Source: Solirubrobacter sp963837485
GTDB taxonomy: Bacteria; Actinomycetota; Thermoleophilia; Solirubrobacterales; Solirubrobacteraceae
Length of the DNA stretch: 64,000 nt
Assembly (NCBI GenBank): GCA_963837485.1
Contig: CAWINP010000021.1
Span: forward strand, 62,001-126,000
Direction of reading: 5' to 3'
The notes beneath the pieces are model-generated. The model did not search any database, was not told where the DNA came from, and was given only the letters and a program-made list of their open reading frames with translations. Both the position numbers and the translations under genes were made by a program. Positions 32,160 to 41,166 of this stretch are shown in pieces. Position 1 is the first letter of the stretch. Every line of letters begins with the position of its first letter.

Positions 32160-35100
32160 ATGACGCGCACGGACGCGCGGCTTGTCGCCGCGCACGAGTT
32201 CTTTCGCAAGGGCGAGGCGAGCGCCGAGGGTTGGAGCATGCTCATCGGTCGCAAGCGCGACTGGGAGGCGGCGTATCGCGACCGCTGGCGCCACGACAAG
32301 GTCGTGCGCTCGACGCACGGCGTCAACTGCACCGGGTCGTGCTCGTGGAACGTGTACGTCAAGGACGGCCTGATCACGTGGGAGAGCCAGGCCGTCGACT
32401 ACCCGCGGACCGATCCCGGCCGGCCCAACCACGAGCCGCGCGGCTGCCCGCGCGGCGCCTCGTTCTCCTGGTACACGTACTCCCCCGTCCGGCTCAAGCA
32501 CCCGTACGTCCGCGGGAGCCTGCTCGAGCGCTGGCGCGCCGCGCGCGCCGCGGCTAAAGACCCCGTCGCCGCGTTCGCGCAGGTCGCGGCTGACGGCACC
32601 TATCGCGGCGAGCGCGGGCGCGGCGGCTTCGTGCGCTGCGACTGGGACGAGGCCTGCGAGCTGATCGCCGCAGCCACGGTCCACACGATCCGCGAGCACG
32701 GCCCGGACCGCGTCGGCGGCTTCACGCCGATCCCCGCCATGTCGCCCGTCTCGTTCGTGGCCGGGAGCCGCTTCCTGTCGCTGATCGGCGCGCACACGAC
32801 GACGTTCTACGACTGGTACGCGGACCTCCCGCCCGCGTCGCCGCAGGTGTTCGGCGACCAGACCGACGTGCCGGAGTCGGCCGACTGGTGGGACGCGAGC
32901 TACCTGGTCGTGTGGGGCACCAACCTGCCGATCACGCGCACGCCCGACGCGCACTTCATGACCGAGGCGCGCTACCGCGGGCAGAAGGTCGTCGTCGTCT
33001 CGCCGGACTACTCCGATCACGTCAAGTTCGCCGACGACTGGCTGCCCGCCCAGCCGGGCACCGACGCGGCGCTCGCGATGGCGATGGGCCACGTGATGCT
33101 GAAGGAGTTCTGGACCGACCGCGCGGTCCCGCGCTTCCAGGACTACGGCAAGCGCTTCACCGACCTGCCGCTGCTGGTCACGCTCGACGAGCGCGACGGC
33201 GCGCACACCCCCGGCCGCTTCGTGATGGCCTCCGACCTCGGCGACGAGAGCGAGCACGCGGACTGGAAGCCCGTGCTGCTCGACGGCGCGACGGGGCAGC
33301 CGGCGGCGCCGAACGGCTCGGTCGGCTTCCGCTACGGCGACGAGGGCAAGGGCCGCTGGAACCTGCAGCTCGGCGACCTGGACCCGGTGCTCACGCTGCA
33401 CGGCCGCCCGCACGAGGCGGTCGAGGTGCTGCTGCCGCGCTTCGACGAGGGCGCGGACGTGATGCGCCGCGGCGTGCCCGCGATCCGCGTCGCGGGCCGG
33501 CTCGTGACCACGGTGCTCGACCTCATGCTCGCGACCTACGGCGTCGCCCGCGACGGCCTGCCGGGCGAGTGGCCCGAGGGCTACGACGACGCGTCGGTTC
33601 CGTACACGCCGGCCTGGCAGGAGGCGATCACCGGCGTGGACCGGCGGCTCGCGGTCAAGGTCGCGCGCGAGTTCGCCCGCAACGCCGAGGTCAGCGGCGG
33701 GCGCTCGATGATCTGCATGGGCGCGGGGACCAACCACTGGTTTCACTCCGACGAGACCTACCGCTCGTTCATCGCGCTGCTGCTGCTGTGCGGCTGCGTC
33801 GGGATCAACGGCGGCGGCTGGGCGCACTACGTCGGCCAGGAGAAGATCCGCACGTTCGCGGGCTGGCAGACGCTCGCGTTCGCGGGCGACTGGCTGCGCC
33901 CGCCGCGCCAGGCCCAGGGCACGTCCTGGTACTACACGCACACCGAGCAGTGGCGCTACGACCGGCTGCGGCCCGGGCACTTCGCGTCGCCGCTGGGCGA
34001 CGGCGCGCTTGACGGGCTGACCGCGATCGACGCGCACGCGAAGGCCGTCCGCATGGGCTGGATGCCGGCCTTCCCGCAGTTCGACCGCAACCCGCTCGAG
34101 CTCGCCGACGAGGGCGGCGACGACGTCGCCGGGCACATCGTGTCCGAGCTGCGCAGCGGGCGCCTGCATTTCGCGGTCGACGACCCGAGCGCGCCCGAGT
34201 CCTTCCCGCGCGTGTTCTTCGTCTGGCGCTCGAACCTGCTGGGCTCATCCGGCAAGGGGCAGGAGTACTTCCTGCGCCACCTGCTCGGCGCGACCCAGGA
34301 CGGACCGCTCGCCGAGCCGCTGCCCTCCGACGAGCGCCCGTCGGAGGTGCGCTGGCGCGAGGAGATCCCCAACGGCAAGCTCGACCTGCTCGTCAACGTC
34401 GACTTCCGCATGACCACGACCGGCCTGCACTCGGACATCGTCCTGCCCGCGGCCACCTGGTACGAGAAGTACGACCTGTCGATGACCGACATGCACCCGT
34501 TCGTGCACTCGTTCAACCAGGCGGTGCCGCCGCCGTGGGAGGCGCGCAGCGACTGGGACTGCTTCGGCGCGATCGCGCGCGCGTTCTCGGCGCTCGCGGG
34601 GGAGCACCTCGGCGTCCGCCGCGATGTCGTGATGACGCCGGTGCTGCATGACACGCCGGGCGAGATCAGCCAGCCGCGCGGCGAGGTGCGCGACTGGCGC
34701 GCGGGCGAGTGCGAGCCGGTGCCCGGTCGCACGATGCCCAACTTCACGGTCGTCGAGCGCGACTATGGCGCCGTCGCCGAACGGTGGGCCGCGCTCGGCC
34801 CGCTGGCCGAGCGCCTCGGCGCGAGCGTCAAGAGCGCGTCGTGGATCCCCGACCGCGAGATCGAGTATCTCGCCGCCGCCAACGGCGTCGACGCCCGTGG
34901 GCGGCCGTCGCTCGAGCGGGCGGAGCAGGTCGCCGAGACCATCCTGCGGCTCTCGGGCGTGACCAACGGACGGCTTGCGCTGGAGGGGTTCCGCTCGCTC
35001 GAGGAGCGCTGCGGCGTGCCGCTCGCCGACCTCGTCGCGGGCGCCGCGGAGCACCGGGTGACGTTCCAGGACACGCAGGTGCAGCCGCGGCGGGTGATCA

Positions 35101-35783
35101 CCTCGCCCGAGTGGTCGGGGATCGACGAAGAGGGGCGCGCGTACGCCGCCTTCACGATCAACGTCGAGCGCGCCAAGCCGTGGCACACGCTGTCGGGCCG
35201 CATGCACCTGTACGTCGATCACGCCTGGATGCGCGAGCTCGGCGAGACGCTGCCCGCCTACCGCCCGCCGGTCGACCACCGGCTGATGCTCGCGGGCGCC
35301 AAGCCGCTGCCGTCCGATGGGGTGCCGGAGGTCACGCTGCGCTACCTGACGCCGCACTCGAAGTGGTCGATCCACTCCGAGTACCAGGACAACCTGCACA
35401 TGCTGACGCTGTTCCGCGGCGGCTCGGGCCTGTGGATGAGCCCGGACGACGCCGAGGCGATCGGCGTGCGCGACAACGACTGGGTCGAGGCGCACAACCG
35501 CAACGGCATCCTGGTCACACGCGCGGTCGTCTCGCATCGCGTGCCCAAGGGCGTGTGCCTGATGTACCACTCCAAGGACCGCCAGATCGGGACGCCGCGC
35601 TCGGAGATCGACGGCCGCCGGGGCGGGACGGAGAACGCGCTGACCACGATCGCGATGAAGCCGACGCACATGGTCGGCGGCTACGCGCAGCTCTCGTGGG
35701 CGCCGAACTACTACGGGCCGACCGGCTCCAACCGCGACTCGATCACGATCGTCCGCCGGCGCAGCCAGGAGGTCACCTACTGA
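32160..35783 (+). CDS. narG: Respiratory nitrate reductase, alpha (molybdenum) subunit
   Basis: This 1207-residue catalytic subunit reduces nitrate to nitrite with bis-MGD molybdenum on the cytoplasmic face. The N-terminal FS0 cluster motif HGVNCTGSCSWNVYVKDG is intact with its His and Cys ligands, and GCPRGASFSWYTYSP follows. The molybdenum-Asp region reads FYDWYADLPPASPQVFGDQT. C-terminal molybdopterin-binding motifs include LTPHSKWSIHSEYQDN. The length is typical. ATG 32160 matches the usual N-terminus. Its TGA overlaps the ATG of narH (TGATG). Confidence 0.97.
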   Translation: MTRTDARLVAAHEFFRKGEASAEGWSMLIGRKRDWEAAYRDRWRHDKVVRSTHGVNCTGSCSWNVYVKDGLITWESQAVDYPRTDPGRPNHEPRGCPRGASFSWYTYSPVRLKHPYVRGSLLERWRAARAAAKDPVAAFAQVAADGTYRGERGRGGFVRCDWDEACELIAAATVHTIREHGPDRVGGFTPIPAMSPVSFVAGSRFLSLIGAHTTTFYDWYADLPPASPQVFGDQTDVPESADWWDASYLVVWGTNLPITRTPDAHFMTEARYRGQKVVVVSPDYSDHVKFADDWLPAQPGTDAALAMAMGHVMLKEFWTDRAVPRFQDYGKRFTDLPLLVTLDERDGAHTPGRFVMASDLGDESEHADWKPVLLDGATGQPAAPNGSVGFRYGDEGKGRWNLQLGDLDPVLTLHGRPHEAVEVLLPRFDEGADVMRRGVPAIRVAGRLVTTVLDLMLATYGVARDGLPGEWPEGYDDASVPYTPAWQEAITGVDRRLAVKVAREFARNAEVSGGRSMICMGAGTNHWFHSDETYRSFIALLLLCGCVGINGGGWAHYVGQEKIRTFAGWQTLAFAGDWLRPPRQAQGTSWYYTHTEQWRYDRLRPGHFASPLGDGALDGLTAIDAHAKAVRMGWMPAFPQFDRNPLELADEGGDDVAGHIVSELRSGRLHFAVDDPSAPESFPRVFFVWRSNLLGSSGKGQEYFLRHLLGATQDGPLAEPLPSDERPSEVRWREEIPNGKLDLLVNVDFRMTTTGLHSDIVLPAATWYEKYDLSMTDMHPFVHSFNQAVPPPWEARSDWDCFGAIARAFSALAGEHLGVRRDVVMTPVLHDTPGEISQPRGEVRDWRAGECEPVPGRTMPNFTVVERDYGAVAERWAALGPLAERLGASVKSASWIPDREIEYLAAANGVDARGRPSLERAEQVAETILRLSGVTNGRLALEGFRSLEERCGVPLADLVAGAAEHRVTFQDTQVQPRRVITSPEWSGIDEEGRAYAAFTINVERAKPWHTLSGRMHLYVDHAWMRELGETLPAYRPPVDHRLMLAGAKPLPSDGVPEVTLRYLTPHSKWSIHSEYQDNLHMLTLFRGGSGLWMSPDDAEAIGVRDNDWVEAHNRNGILVTRAVVSHRVPKGVCLMYHSKDRQIGTPRSEIDGRRGGTENALTTIAMKPTHMVGGYAQLSWAPNYYGPTGSNRDSITIVRRRSQEVTY

Positions 35784-37351
35784 TGCGCGTCAAGGCCCAG
35801 GTCGCGATGGTCATGAACCTCGACAAGTGCATCGGCTGCCACACCTGCTCGGTCACCTGCAAGCAGGTGTGGACCAACCGCCCGGGCACCGAGTACGTCT
35901 GGTTCAACAACGTCGAGACCGCGCCCGGGCAGGGCTATCCGCGCCAGTGGGCCGACCAGGCGCGCTGGAGCGGCGGCTGGACGCTCGACGGCCGCGGGCG
36001 GCTGAAGCTCAAGGCCGGCGGGCGCGTGAAGAAGCTGCTGACGATCTTCTCCAACCCCGACCTGCCGGCGATCGACGACTACTACGAGCCGTTCACCTAC
36101 GACTACGAGACGCTGGTCGACGCGCCGCTCGGCGACCTCGACCCGGTCGCCCGGCCGCACTCGCAGCTCACCGGCCGCCCGATGGACGTCAAGTGGGGCC
36201 CCAACTGGGACGAGGGGCTCGCCGGCGGGCAGGAGTCGGCGCCGCTGGACCCGCACCTGCGTGCGATGCAGGAGCAGGTGCGGATGACCTACGAGCAGGC
36301 GTTCATGTTCTTCCTGCCGCGGATCTGCGAGCACTGCCTGAACCCGTCGTGCGTCGCGAGCTGCCCGTCCGGGGCGATGTACAAGCGCGACGAGGACGGC
36401 ATCGTCCTGGTCGACCAGAACCGCTGCCGCGGCTGGCGCTACTGCGTCTCGGGCTGCCCGTACAAGAAGGTCTACTTCAACCACCGCACGGGCAAGGCCG
36501 AGAAGTGCACGCTGTGCTACCCGCGGATCGAGATCGGGCAGCCGACGATCTGCTCGGAGACGTGCGTGGGCCGCATCCGCTACCTCGGCCTCGTGCTCTA
36601 CGACGCCGACCGCGTCCAGGCCGCCGCCTCGGTCGGAGACGAGCGCGACCTGCTGGCCGCGCAGCGCGACGTGTTCCTGGACCCCGAGGATCCCGCCGTG
36701 CGCGCCGCCGCCCGCGCGGAGGGCATCCCGGAGGACTGGCTGGACGCGGCCCGGCGCTCGCCGGTCTACGACCTCGCGATGCGCTGGGGCGTCGCGCTCC
36801 CGCTGCATCCCGAGTTCCGCACGCTGCCGATGGTCTGGTACGTGCCGCCGCTCTCGCCGGTCGCCGCGACGCTCGAGCTGGACGGCTACGAGGCCGATCC
36901 CGACGACGTCTTCGGCGCGATCGACCACCTGCGGATCCCGCTCGAGTACCTCGCGAACCTCCTGACCGCCGGGGACGTGGACGCGATCCGCGCCGTGCTG
37001 CACCGGCTGGCGGCGATGCGCGCGTACATGCGCAAGCGCGAGGTGCTCGGCGAGATCGACGGGGCGCTGCCCGAGCACGTCGGCATGACCGGCGCCGAGC
37101 TGGAGCGCATGTACCGGCTGCTGGCGATCGCGAACTACGAGGACCGCTACGTGATCCCGCCCGCGCACGCGGAGCTCGGCGAGCGGCTGATGCAGGAGCA
37201 GGGCGGCTGCGGGCTGGACTTCGACGGCGGCCCCGGCAACTGCGGCGCGGTCGATCCGCGACCCGACACCTCCTCCCCCTACGTTCCCTACGACGGGGAG
37301 AGCTTCCACCTGGTCGACATCCTCAAGCGCGCGGAGCGCCACGGGCCATGA
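35783..37351 (+). CDS. narH: Respiratory nitrate reductase, beta (iron-sulfur) subunit
   Basis: This 522-residue electron-transfer subunit has four cluster motifs: CIGCHTCSVTCKQVW near the N-terminus, CEHCLNPSCVASCPSGAMYK, CRGWRYCVSGCPYKK (Trp in place of a Cys, marking the 3Fe-4S site of NarH), and CTLCYPRIEIGQPTICSETC. It carries electrons from NarI haem to NarG. Start and stop overlap narG (TGATG) and narJ (ATGA), so translation of the operon is coupled. Confidence 0.97.
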   Translation: MRVKAQVAMVMNLDKCIGCHTCSVTCKQVWTNRPGTEYVWFNNVETAPGQGYPRQWADQARWSGGWTLDGRGRLKLKAGGRVKKLLTIFSNPDLPAIDDYYEPFTYDYETLVDAPLGDLDPVARPHSQLTGRPMDVKWGPNWDEGLAGGQESAPLDPHLRAMQEQVRMTYEQAFMFFLPRICEHCLNPSCVASCPSGAMYKRDEDGIVLVDQNRCRGWRYCVSGCPYKKVYFNHRTGKAEKCTLCYPRIEIGQPTICSETCVGRIRYLGLVLYDADRVQAAASVGDERDLLAAQRDVFLDPEDPAVRAAARAEGIPEDWLDAARRSPVYDLAMRWGVALPLHPEFRTLPMVWYVPPLSPVAATLELDGYEADPDDVFGAIDHLRIPLEYLANLLTAGDVDAIRAVLHRLAAMRAYMRKREVLGEIDGALPEHVGMTGAELERMYRLLAIANYEDRYVIPPAHAELGERLMQEQGGCGLDFDGGPGNCGAVDPRPDTSSPYVPYDGESFHLVDILKRAERHGP

Positions 37352-37968
37352 GACGCCGCGTCAGCACGCCGCCGCCGTGGGCGCTGTTCTCGTTCCTGGC
37401 CCGCTATCCCGACGAGCGCGTGATCGCCGCGCGCGCCGGGCTGGACGCCGAGGTCGCCGCGCTCGAGCCGGGCGACGCGCGGACCGCGCTCGAGCGGTTC
37501 GCGGCCGGCTGGACGGCGGATCCCGCGCACTACGTCGAGACGTTCGACCTGCGGCGCCGCGCAAGCCTGCACCTCACCTATTACGCGCACGGCGACACGC
37601 GCGAGCGCGGCATGGCCCTGCTGCGGCTGAAGAAGCTCTATCGCGCCGCAGGCCTGCCGATGTCCTCGTCGGAGCTGCCCGACCACCTGACCGTGATGCT
37701 CGCGTTCGCCGCGCTCGCGCCGGAAGGCCACGGGGAGGCGCTGCTCGGCGAGCACCGCCCGGCGATCGAGTTGCTGCGGCTGTCGCTGCACGACCTCGGC
37801 AGCCCGTACGCGCACCTGCTCGACGCGATCGCGGCGTGCCTGCCGGCGCTGAGCGTGCGCGACCGCGCCGAGGTCGCCCGGCTCGCGCGCGAAGGCCCGC
37901 CGGACGAGGCCGTCGGCCTGGAGCCGTACGGCCCGCCGGAGGCGATGCCGAGCGGAGCGCGAGCGTGA
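37348..37968 (+). CDS. narJ: Nitrate reductase assembly chaperone
   Basis: This 206-residue, mostly helical TorD/NarJ-family protein is needed for cofactor insertion into NarGH before membrane attachment. Typical motifs are FSFLARYPDERVI at the start, and FDLRRRASLHLTYYAHGDTR then RGMALLRLKKLYRAAGL in the middle. Its ATG overlaps the narH stop, and its TGA overlaps the GTG of narI. Confidence 0.93.
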   Translation: MRRRVSTPPPWALFSFLARYPDERVIAARAGLDAEVAALEPGDARTALERFAAGWTADPAHYVETFDLRRRASLHLTYYAHGDTRERGMALLRLKKLYRAAGLPMSSSELPDHLTVMLAFAALAPEGHGEALLGEHRPAIELLRLSLHDLGSPYAHLLDAIAACLPALSVRDRAEVARLAREGPPDEAVGLEPYGPPEAMPSGARA

Positions 37969-38663
37969 GCGCCGGCGCGATCCTGCTCTGGATCATCCTC
38001 CCCTACGTCGCGGTGGCGACGTTCGTCGTCGGTACCTGGTGGCGGTATCGCGCCGACCAGTTCGGCTGGACCAGCTACTCGACGCAGCTGTTCGAGCAGA
38101 AGATCCTCGGCTGGGCCGGCCCGGCGTTCCACTACGGCGCGCTCGCCGCGGTCGGCGGCCACGTGGTCGGCCTGATGATCCCCAAGTCCTTGACCGAGGC
38201 CGTCGGCATGTCCGAGAGCACCTACCGCTGGTTCTCCGCGGTCGCCGGTGCGCTCGCCGGCGCGGTCTGCGTGATCGGCTTCATCGGCCTGGTCTACCGC
38301 CGCGCCACCAACGTGCGCGTCCGCCGCACGACGTCGCGCACCGACCTGCTCGTCTACCTGCTGCTGGTGATCCTGATCGGCCTCGGCTGCTGGATGACCT
38401 TCGGCTACAACCTCGCGACCGAGACCCCGTACGACTACCGCGAGTCGGTGTCGTTGTGGTGGCGCTCGCTGTTCTACCTGCAGCCGAACGTCAAGGCCGT
38501 CCAGGACGCGAACACCGTCTACCAGGTCCACGCGATCGTGGCCTGGGCCTTCTGGGCGCTGTTCCCGTTCAGCCGGCTCGTCCACGCCTGGAGCATCCCG
38601 CTCCAGTACCTCGGCCGGCCGTACATCCTGTACCGCCGCCGCTACGCGACCCCGCGGCGCTGA
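37965..38663 (+). CDS. narI: Respiratory nitrate reductase, gamma (cytochrome b) subunit
   Basis: This 232-residue membrane subunit oxidises quinol and passes electrons through two b haems to NarH. It has five membrane helices, with candidate haem ligands in AFHYGALAAVGGHVVGLMIP and in YQVHAIVAWAFWALFPFSRL VHAW. GTG 37965 overlaps the narJ stop (GTGA). The conserved end LVHAWSIPLQYLGRPYILYR is present. It closes the narK-narGHJI operon. Confidence 0.95.
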   Translation: MSAGAILLWIILPYVAVATFVVGTWWRYRADQFGWTSYSTQLFEQKILGWAGPAFHYGALAAVGGHVVGLMIPKSLTEAVGMSESTYRWFSAVAGALAGAVCVIGFIGLVYRRATNVRVRRTTSRTDLLVYLLLVILIGLGCWMTFGYNLATETPYDYRESVSLWWRSLFYLQPNVKAVQDANTVYQVHAIVAWAFWALFPFSRLVHAWSIPLQYLGRPYILYRRRYATPRR

Positions 38664-38684
38664 TGCGGGTCCGGCGCTCGGCCG

Positions 38685-38837
38685 CTACGAGGATCTCGTG
38701 ATCGGTGCGCCAAGGAACATGAAGCCGTCGCTCGGGCCGTGCTCCTTGGTGTGGCGCACCTGCGTCAACCCATGCACCGTGCCCAGCACGGTGATCTTCG
38801 GCGGCTCGTAGCTCTTCTCTGGTGCGCGGGGATCCAT
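38685..38837 (-). CDS. Orphan peptide with lasso-type leader motif
   Basis: This 50-residue peptide starts at ATG 38837 with GGAAGG six bases upstream. The segment SYEPPKITVLGTVHGLTQ matches the lasso-peptide leader pattern Y-x-x-P-x-(I/L)-x-x-L-G-x-x-x-x-L-T. The remainder, VRHTKEHGPSDGFMFLGAPI then TRSS, would be the core. A macrolactam ring needs Asp/Glu at core position 7-9, and no obvious cut site gives that. No lasso cyclase, leader peptidase or RRE gene is near. It may belong to a family of RiPP-like peptides with a DGF-F-G-PI-type C-terminus. Confidence 0.6.
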   Translation of the reverse strand: MDPRAPEKSYEPPKITVLGTVHGLTQVRHTKEHGPSDGFMFLGAPITRSS

Positions 38838-39010
38838 TCCCTGCCTTCCCGTTGTCCGATCCGGCTGCACAGAGGGTATGAGTACGGCGCTACCGATTGC
38901 TGCACCAATGTCCAGGATATGGACATTGCGGGGCATCGGCGCCAAGTCCAGGTTCCACCCGATTGTGGAGCGCCGTTGGATCGGGTCGCCGGCGGTGCGC
39001 ATCGCTCCTT

Positions 39011-40162
39011 TCACGCGTGGACGGCCTGCCGCCGGCGGGCGGTGACGAGCGCGCCGCCGAGGCAGAGCACGCCGAGCAAGGCGATCACGCCCGGGATCGT
39101 CTTCTCGACGGTCCGGATGTCGTCGGCCTTGCCCGTGGCGTAGGCCGCGAAGTCCGCGACGGACGCGGGCGTCTGCCCGTAGGTGAGGTCGAAGACCTTG
39201 GCGGGCTCGGGCACGCTGATCCCCCCAAGCGCCTTCAGGGTTGCCTGGACCGGCTTGCTGTCCCGGTAACGAGACTGCGAGAGCAGCGGGACGAGATCCG
39301 CGAGGCCGGACACGTCAGGCGTCGCCGACAGCGTCTGCGCGATCCGGTCGAGCGAGACGATCGCGCCCGTGGCCGGCTCGACGAGCAGGCGCGTGCGCAC
39401 CGAGACGAAGTACCGCAGCGGCACGGGAGCCGCGAGCATCTCGCCGACGGTCGCGCCGTCGGCGGCCGTGAGCTCCGGCAGGACGGTCTGCTGCAGCGCC
39501 GCGACGTCGAGCCCGAGCGCCTTCAGCTGCGGCGCGAGCTGCTCGATCGTGAGCTGCCTGGGGATGCCGAGCGGTGCGAGCTGGGCGATGTAGGCGGCCG
39601 TGGCGGGAGCGTTGTCGAGGCGCCCGGTCAGCGGGATGAGGGTGAGGCCGTCGCGCTTGACGTCGTCGCCCGCGCGCGCGAACTCGTACGCCCGGCCGGT
39701 CTCGTTCTTCCACACGCTGTACGGGCCGTCGCCGGTGCCGAACGGGAGATTGATCGTGTAGGCGGGCGACCGGTCGACGACGTTCTCGGGCGTGTAGGAG
39801 AACGACTGCGAGCCCGGCACGCTCTTCATCGAGCTGCGGTCGAAGACGTAGCGCTGCCGCAGCTGCAGCGGCGCCGCCGGACCGGCCTGCTCGACCGACG
39901 TCTCGTCGACGGTGACCTGATTGCCCGTGGTCCCGACGGCGCGGACGTGGCGGCGGATGGCGACCGGAAGCGATCGCGGCTGCGCGAGCGGCGCGGCGGT
40001 GGCAGGATCGGTGTACAGCTGGAGGGTGCCGCGGGCGACCGCGGTCTTGTCGAGATCGCTCGGGAACTTCACGAGCCGGCCGGGGGCGAAGATCGCCCAG
40101 AGAACCGAGGCGGCGAGCAGGACGACGCCGCCTACGAAGAAGATGCGGGATGCGCGGCGCAT
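39011..40162 (-). CDS. DUF3068 (PorA family) membrane-anchored protein
   Basis: This 383-residue protein has an N-terminal helix (FFVGGVVLLAASVLWAIFAPG), a large extracytoplasmic domain and a C-terminal helix (IPGVIALLGVLCLGGALVTA) followed by a basic tail. This is the standard DUF3068 topology. Segments such as VDETSVEQAGPAAPLQLRQR and YTINLPFGTGDGPYSVWKNE fit the family, which is found in mycolata and other actinobacteria. Function is unknown in this lineage. The start follows GGGAGG; a TATAAC -10-like hexamer lies 34-39 bases upstream. Confidence 0.85.
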   Translation of the reverse strand: MRRASRIFFVGGVVLLAASVLWAIFAPGRLVKFPSDLDKTAVARGTLQLYTDPATAAPLAQPRSLPVAIRRHVRAVGTTGNQVTVDETSVEQAGPAAPLQLRQRYVFDRSSMKSVPGSQSFSYTPENVVDRSPAYTINLPFGTGDGPYSVWKNETGRAYEFARAGDDVKRDGLTLIPLTGRLDNAPATAAYIAQLAPLGIPRQLTIEQLAPQLKALGLDVAALQQTVLPELTAADGATVGEMLAAPVPLRYFVSVRTRLLVEPATGAIVSLDRIAQTLSATPDVSGLADLVPLLSQSRYRDSKPVQATLKALGGISVPEPAKVFDLTYGQTPASVADFAAYATGKADDIRTVEKTIPGVIALLGVLCLGGALVTARRRQAVHA

Positions 40163-40195
40163 GGCGCCTCCCTTTCACGGGACGGAGGTGTAGGC

Positions 40196-40201
40196 GTTAT
40201 A
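40196..40201 (-). promoter_or_regulatory. TATAAC -10-like element for the DUF3068 gene
   Basis: Read on the minus strand the hexamer is TATAAC, 34-39 bases before the ATG at 40162, in an otherwise GC-rich gap. No convincing -35 is seen at 17 bases. The rest of the gap 40163-40327 shows nothing else recognisable. Confidence 0.35.
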
Positions 40202-40327
40202 CGAGCCTCCGGTCCAGCGGCGCTGCCGTCATCCGCACCGACGTGCCGATCGGCCTCGTGGTTCCCGCAATGCCGGCCCGTAGTTCGCGACGATGCCGGT
40301 GGCTGCGGCCGGCCCGAGACTGATCCA

Positions 40328-40738
40328 ATGGCGGCTCCCGGAGCCGAGATCGTCGTGAGCGGCGTCGAGAAGCGCTTCGGCCGGCGCATCGTGGCGCTGC
40401 GCGACGTCGGGTTCCGGATCGCGCCGGGTGAGCTCGTGTTGCTCAGCGGTCCGTCGGGTGCGGGTAAGAGCACGCTGCCCAACCTGATTGCGGGCTTCGA
40501 TCGCCCGGACCGCGGCACGGTCACCGTCGACGGCGCCGACCCGGCGGCGCGGCGCTCGCTGGACTCCGAGGCGGGCGCGCAGGTGCTCGACCTCCTTGCG
40601 CGGCTGTGCCGGCGCGACGGGCGCACCGTCCTGCTCGTCAGCCACGACCCGCTCGCCGCTCGCCGTGCCGACCGCGTCCTGCGCCTGCGCGACGGGCGCC
40701 TGCTCAGCCCAGCGCCTCCGCAACGCGCAGCCGGCTGA
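40328..40738 (+). pseudogene. ABC transporter ATPase with internal deletion
   Basis: The 136-codon frame begins as a LolD/MacB-type ATPase with a Walker A motif (LLSGPSGAGKSTLPNLIAGF) and ends with the usual H-loop region (RTVLLVSHDPLAARRADRVL). Between PAARR and SLDSEAGAQV about 90 residues are missing, including the Q-loop, the LSGGQ signature and the Walker B acidic residue. The deletion is in frame. The product cannot hydrolyse ATP in the normal way. Its last 35 bases overlap the convergent permease remnant. Confidence 0.75.
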
Positions 40739-41159
40739 CCCACCACGCGGGATAGAGGCTGCCGGCCGCGCCCATTGCCGCGGCGACCAGGACCGCGCGG
40801 GCGAGCGCCCACGCCTCGACGAGCTCGGCGACCATCCGCCGCGGCCAGCCGACCGCGAGCAGCAGCGCGAACTCGCGCCGACGCTCGAACACCGCCATCA
40901 GCATCGTGTTCATGACCGCGATGCCGCCGATCACCAGCGCGAGCACGACGAACACCCCCGCCGCCTGCTCGCCGACACCGTCCTGGAACACTCCGAGCTC
41001 GGCGCCGCCGAGATTGACGAGGCCGGCGGCGCTCCGCTCGATGCCGGCGCTGAGCGCGAGCAGCGCCACGATCGTGGCCACACCGATCGCGACGCCGAGA
41101 CCGGTGAGGAGCGTGCGCGCCGGATGGCGACGCAGATCGGCAAGGATCAGGTGGCCCAA
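40704..41159 (-). pseudogene. FtsX/MacB-type ABC permease with internal deletion
   Basis: The 151-codon frame carries the N-terminal helix (LTGLGVAIGVATIVALLALS) and the FtsX core (GVFVVLALVIGGIAVMNTML, then ERRREFALLLAVGWPRRMV). It ends in SLYPAWWVSRLRVAEALG, the C-terminus of these permeases. Most of the periplasmic domain and parts of the helices are missing; normal length is about 380 residues. It faces the ATPase remnant tail-to-tail, not the co-directional arrangement expected, so a rearrangement as well as deletions is likely. Confidence 0.65.
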
Positions 41160-41166
41160 GCGCGCC

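Noticed and set aside
30906..34169. 1087-codon frame antisense to narK and narG
   Set aside because: Composition is low complexity and the opposite strand encodes unmistakable NarK and NarG motifs.
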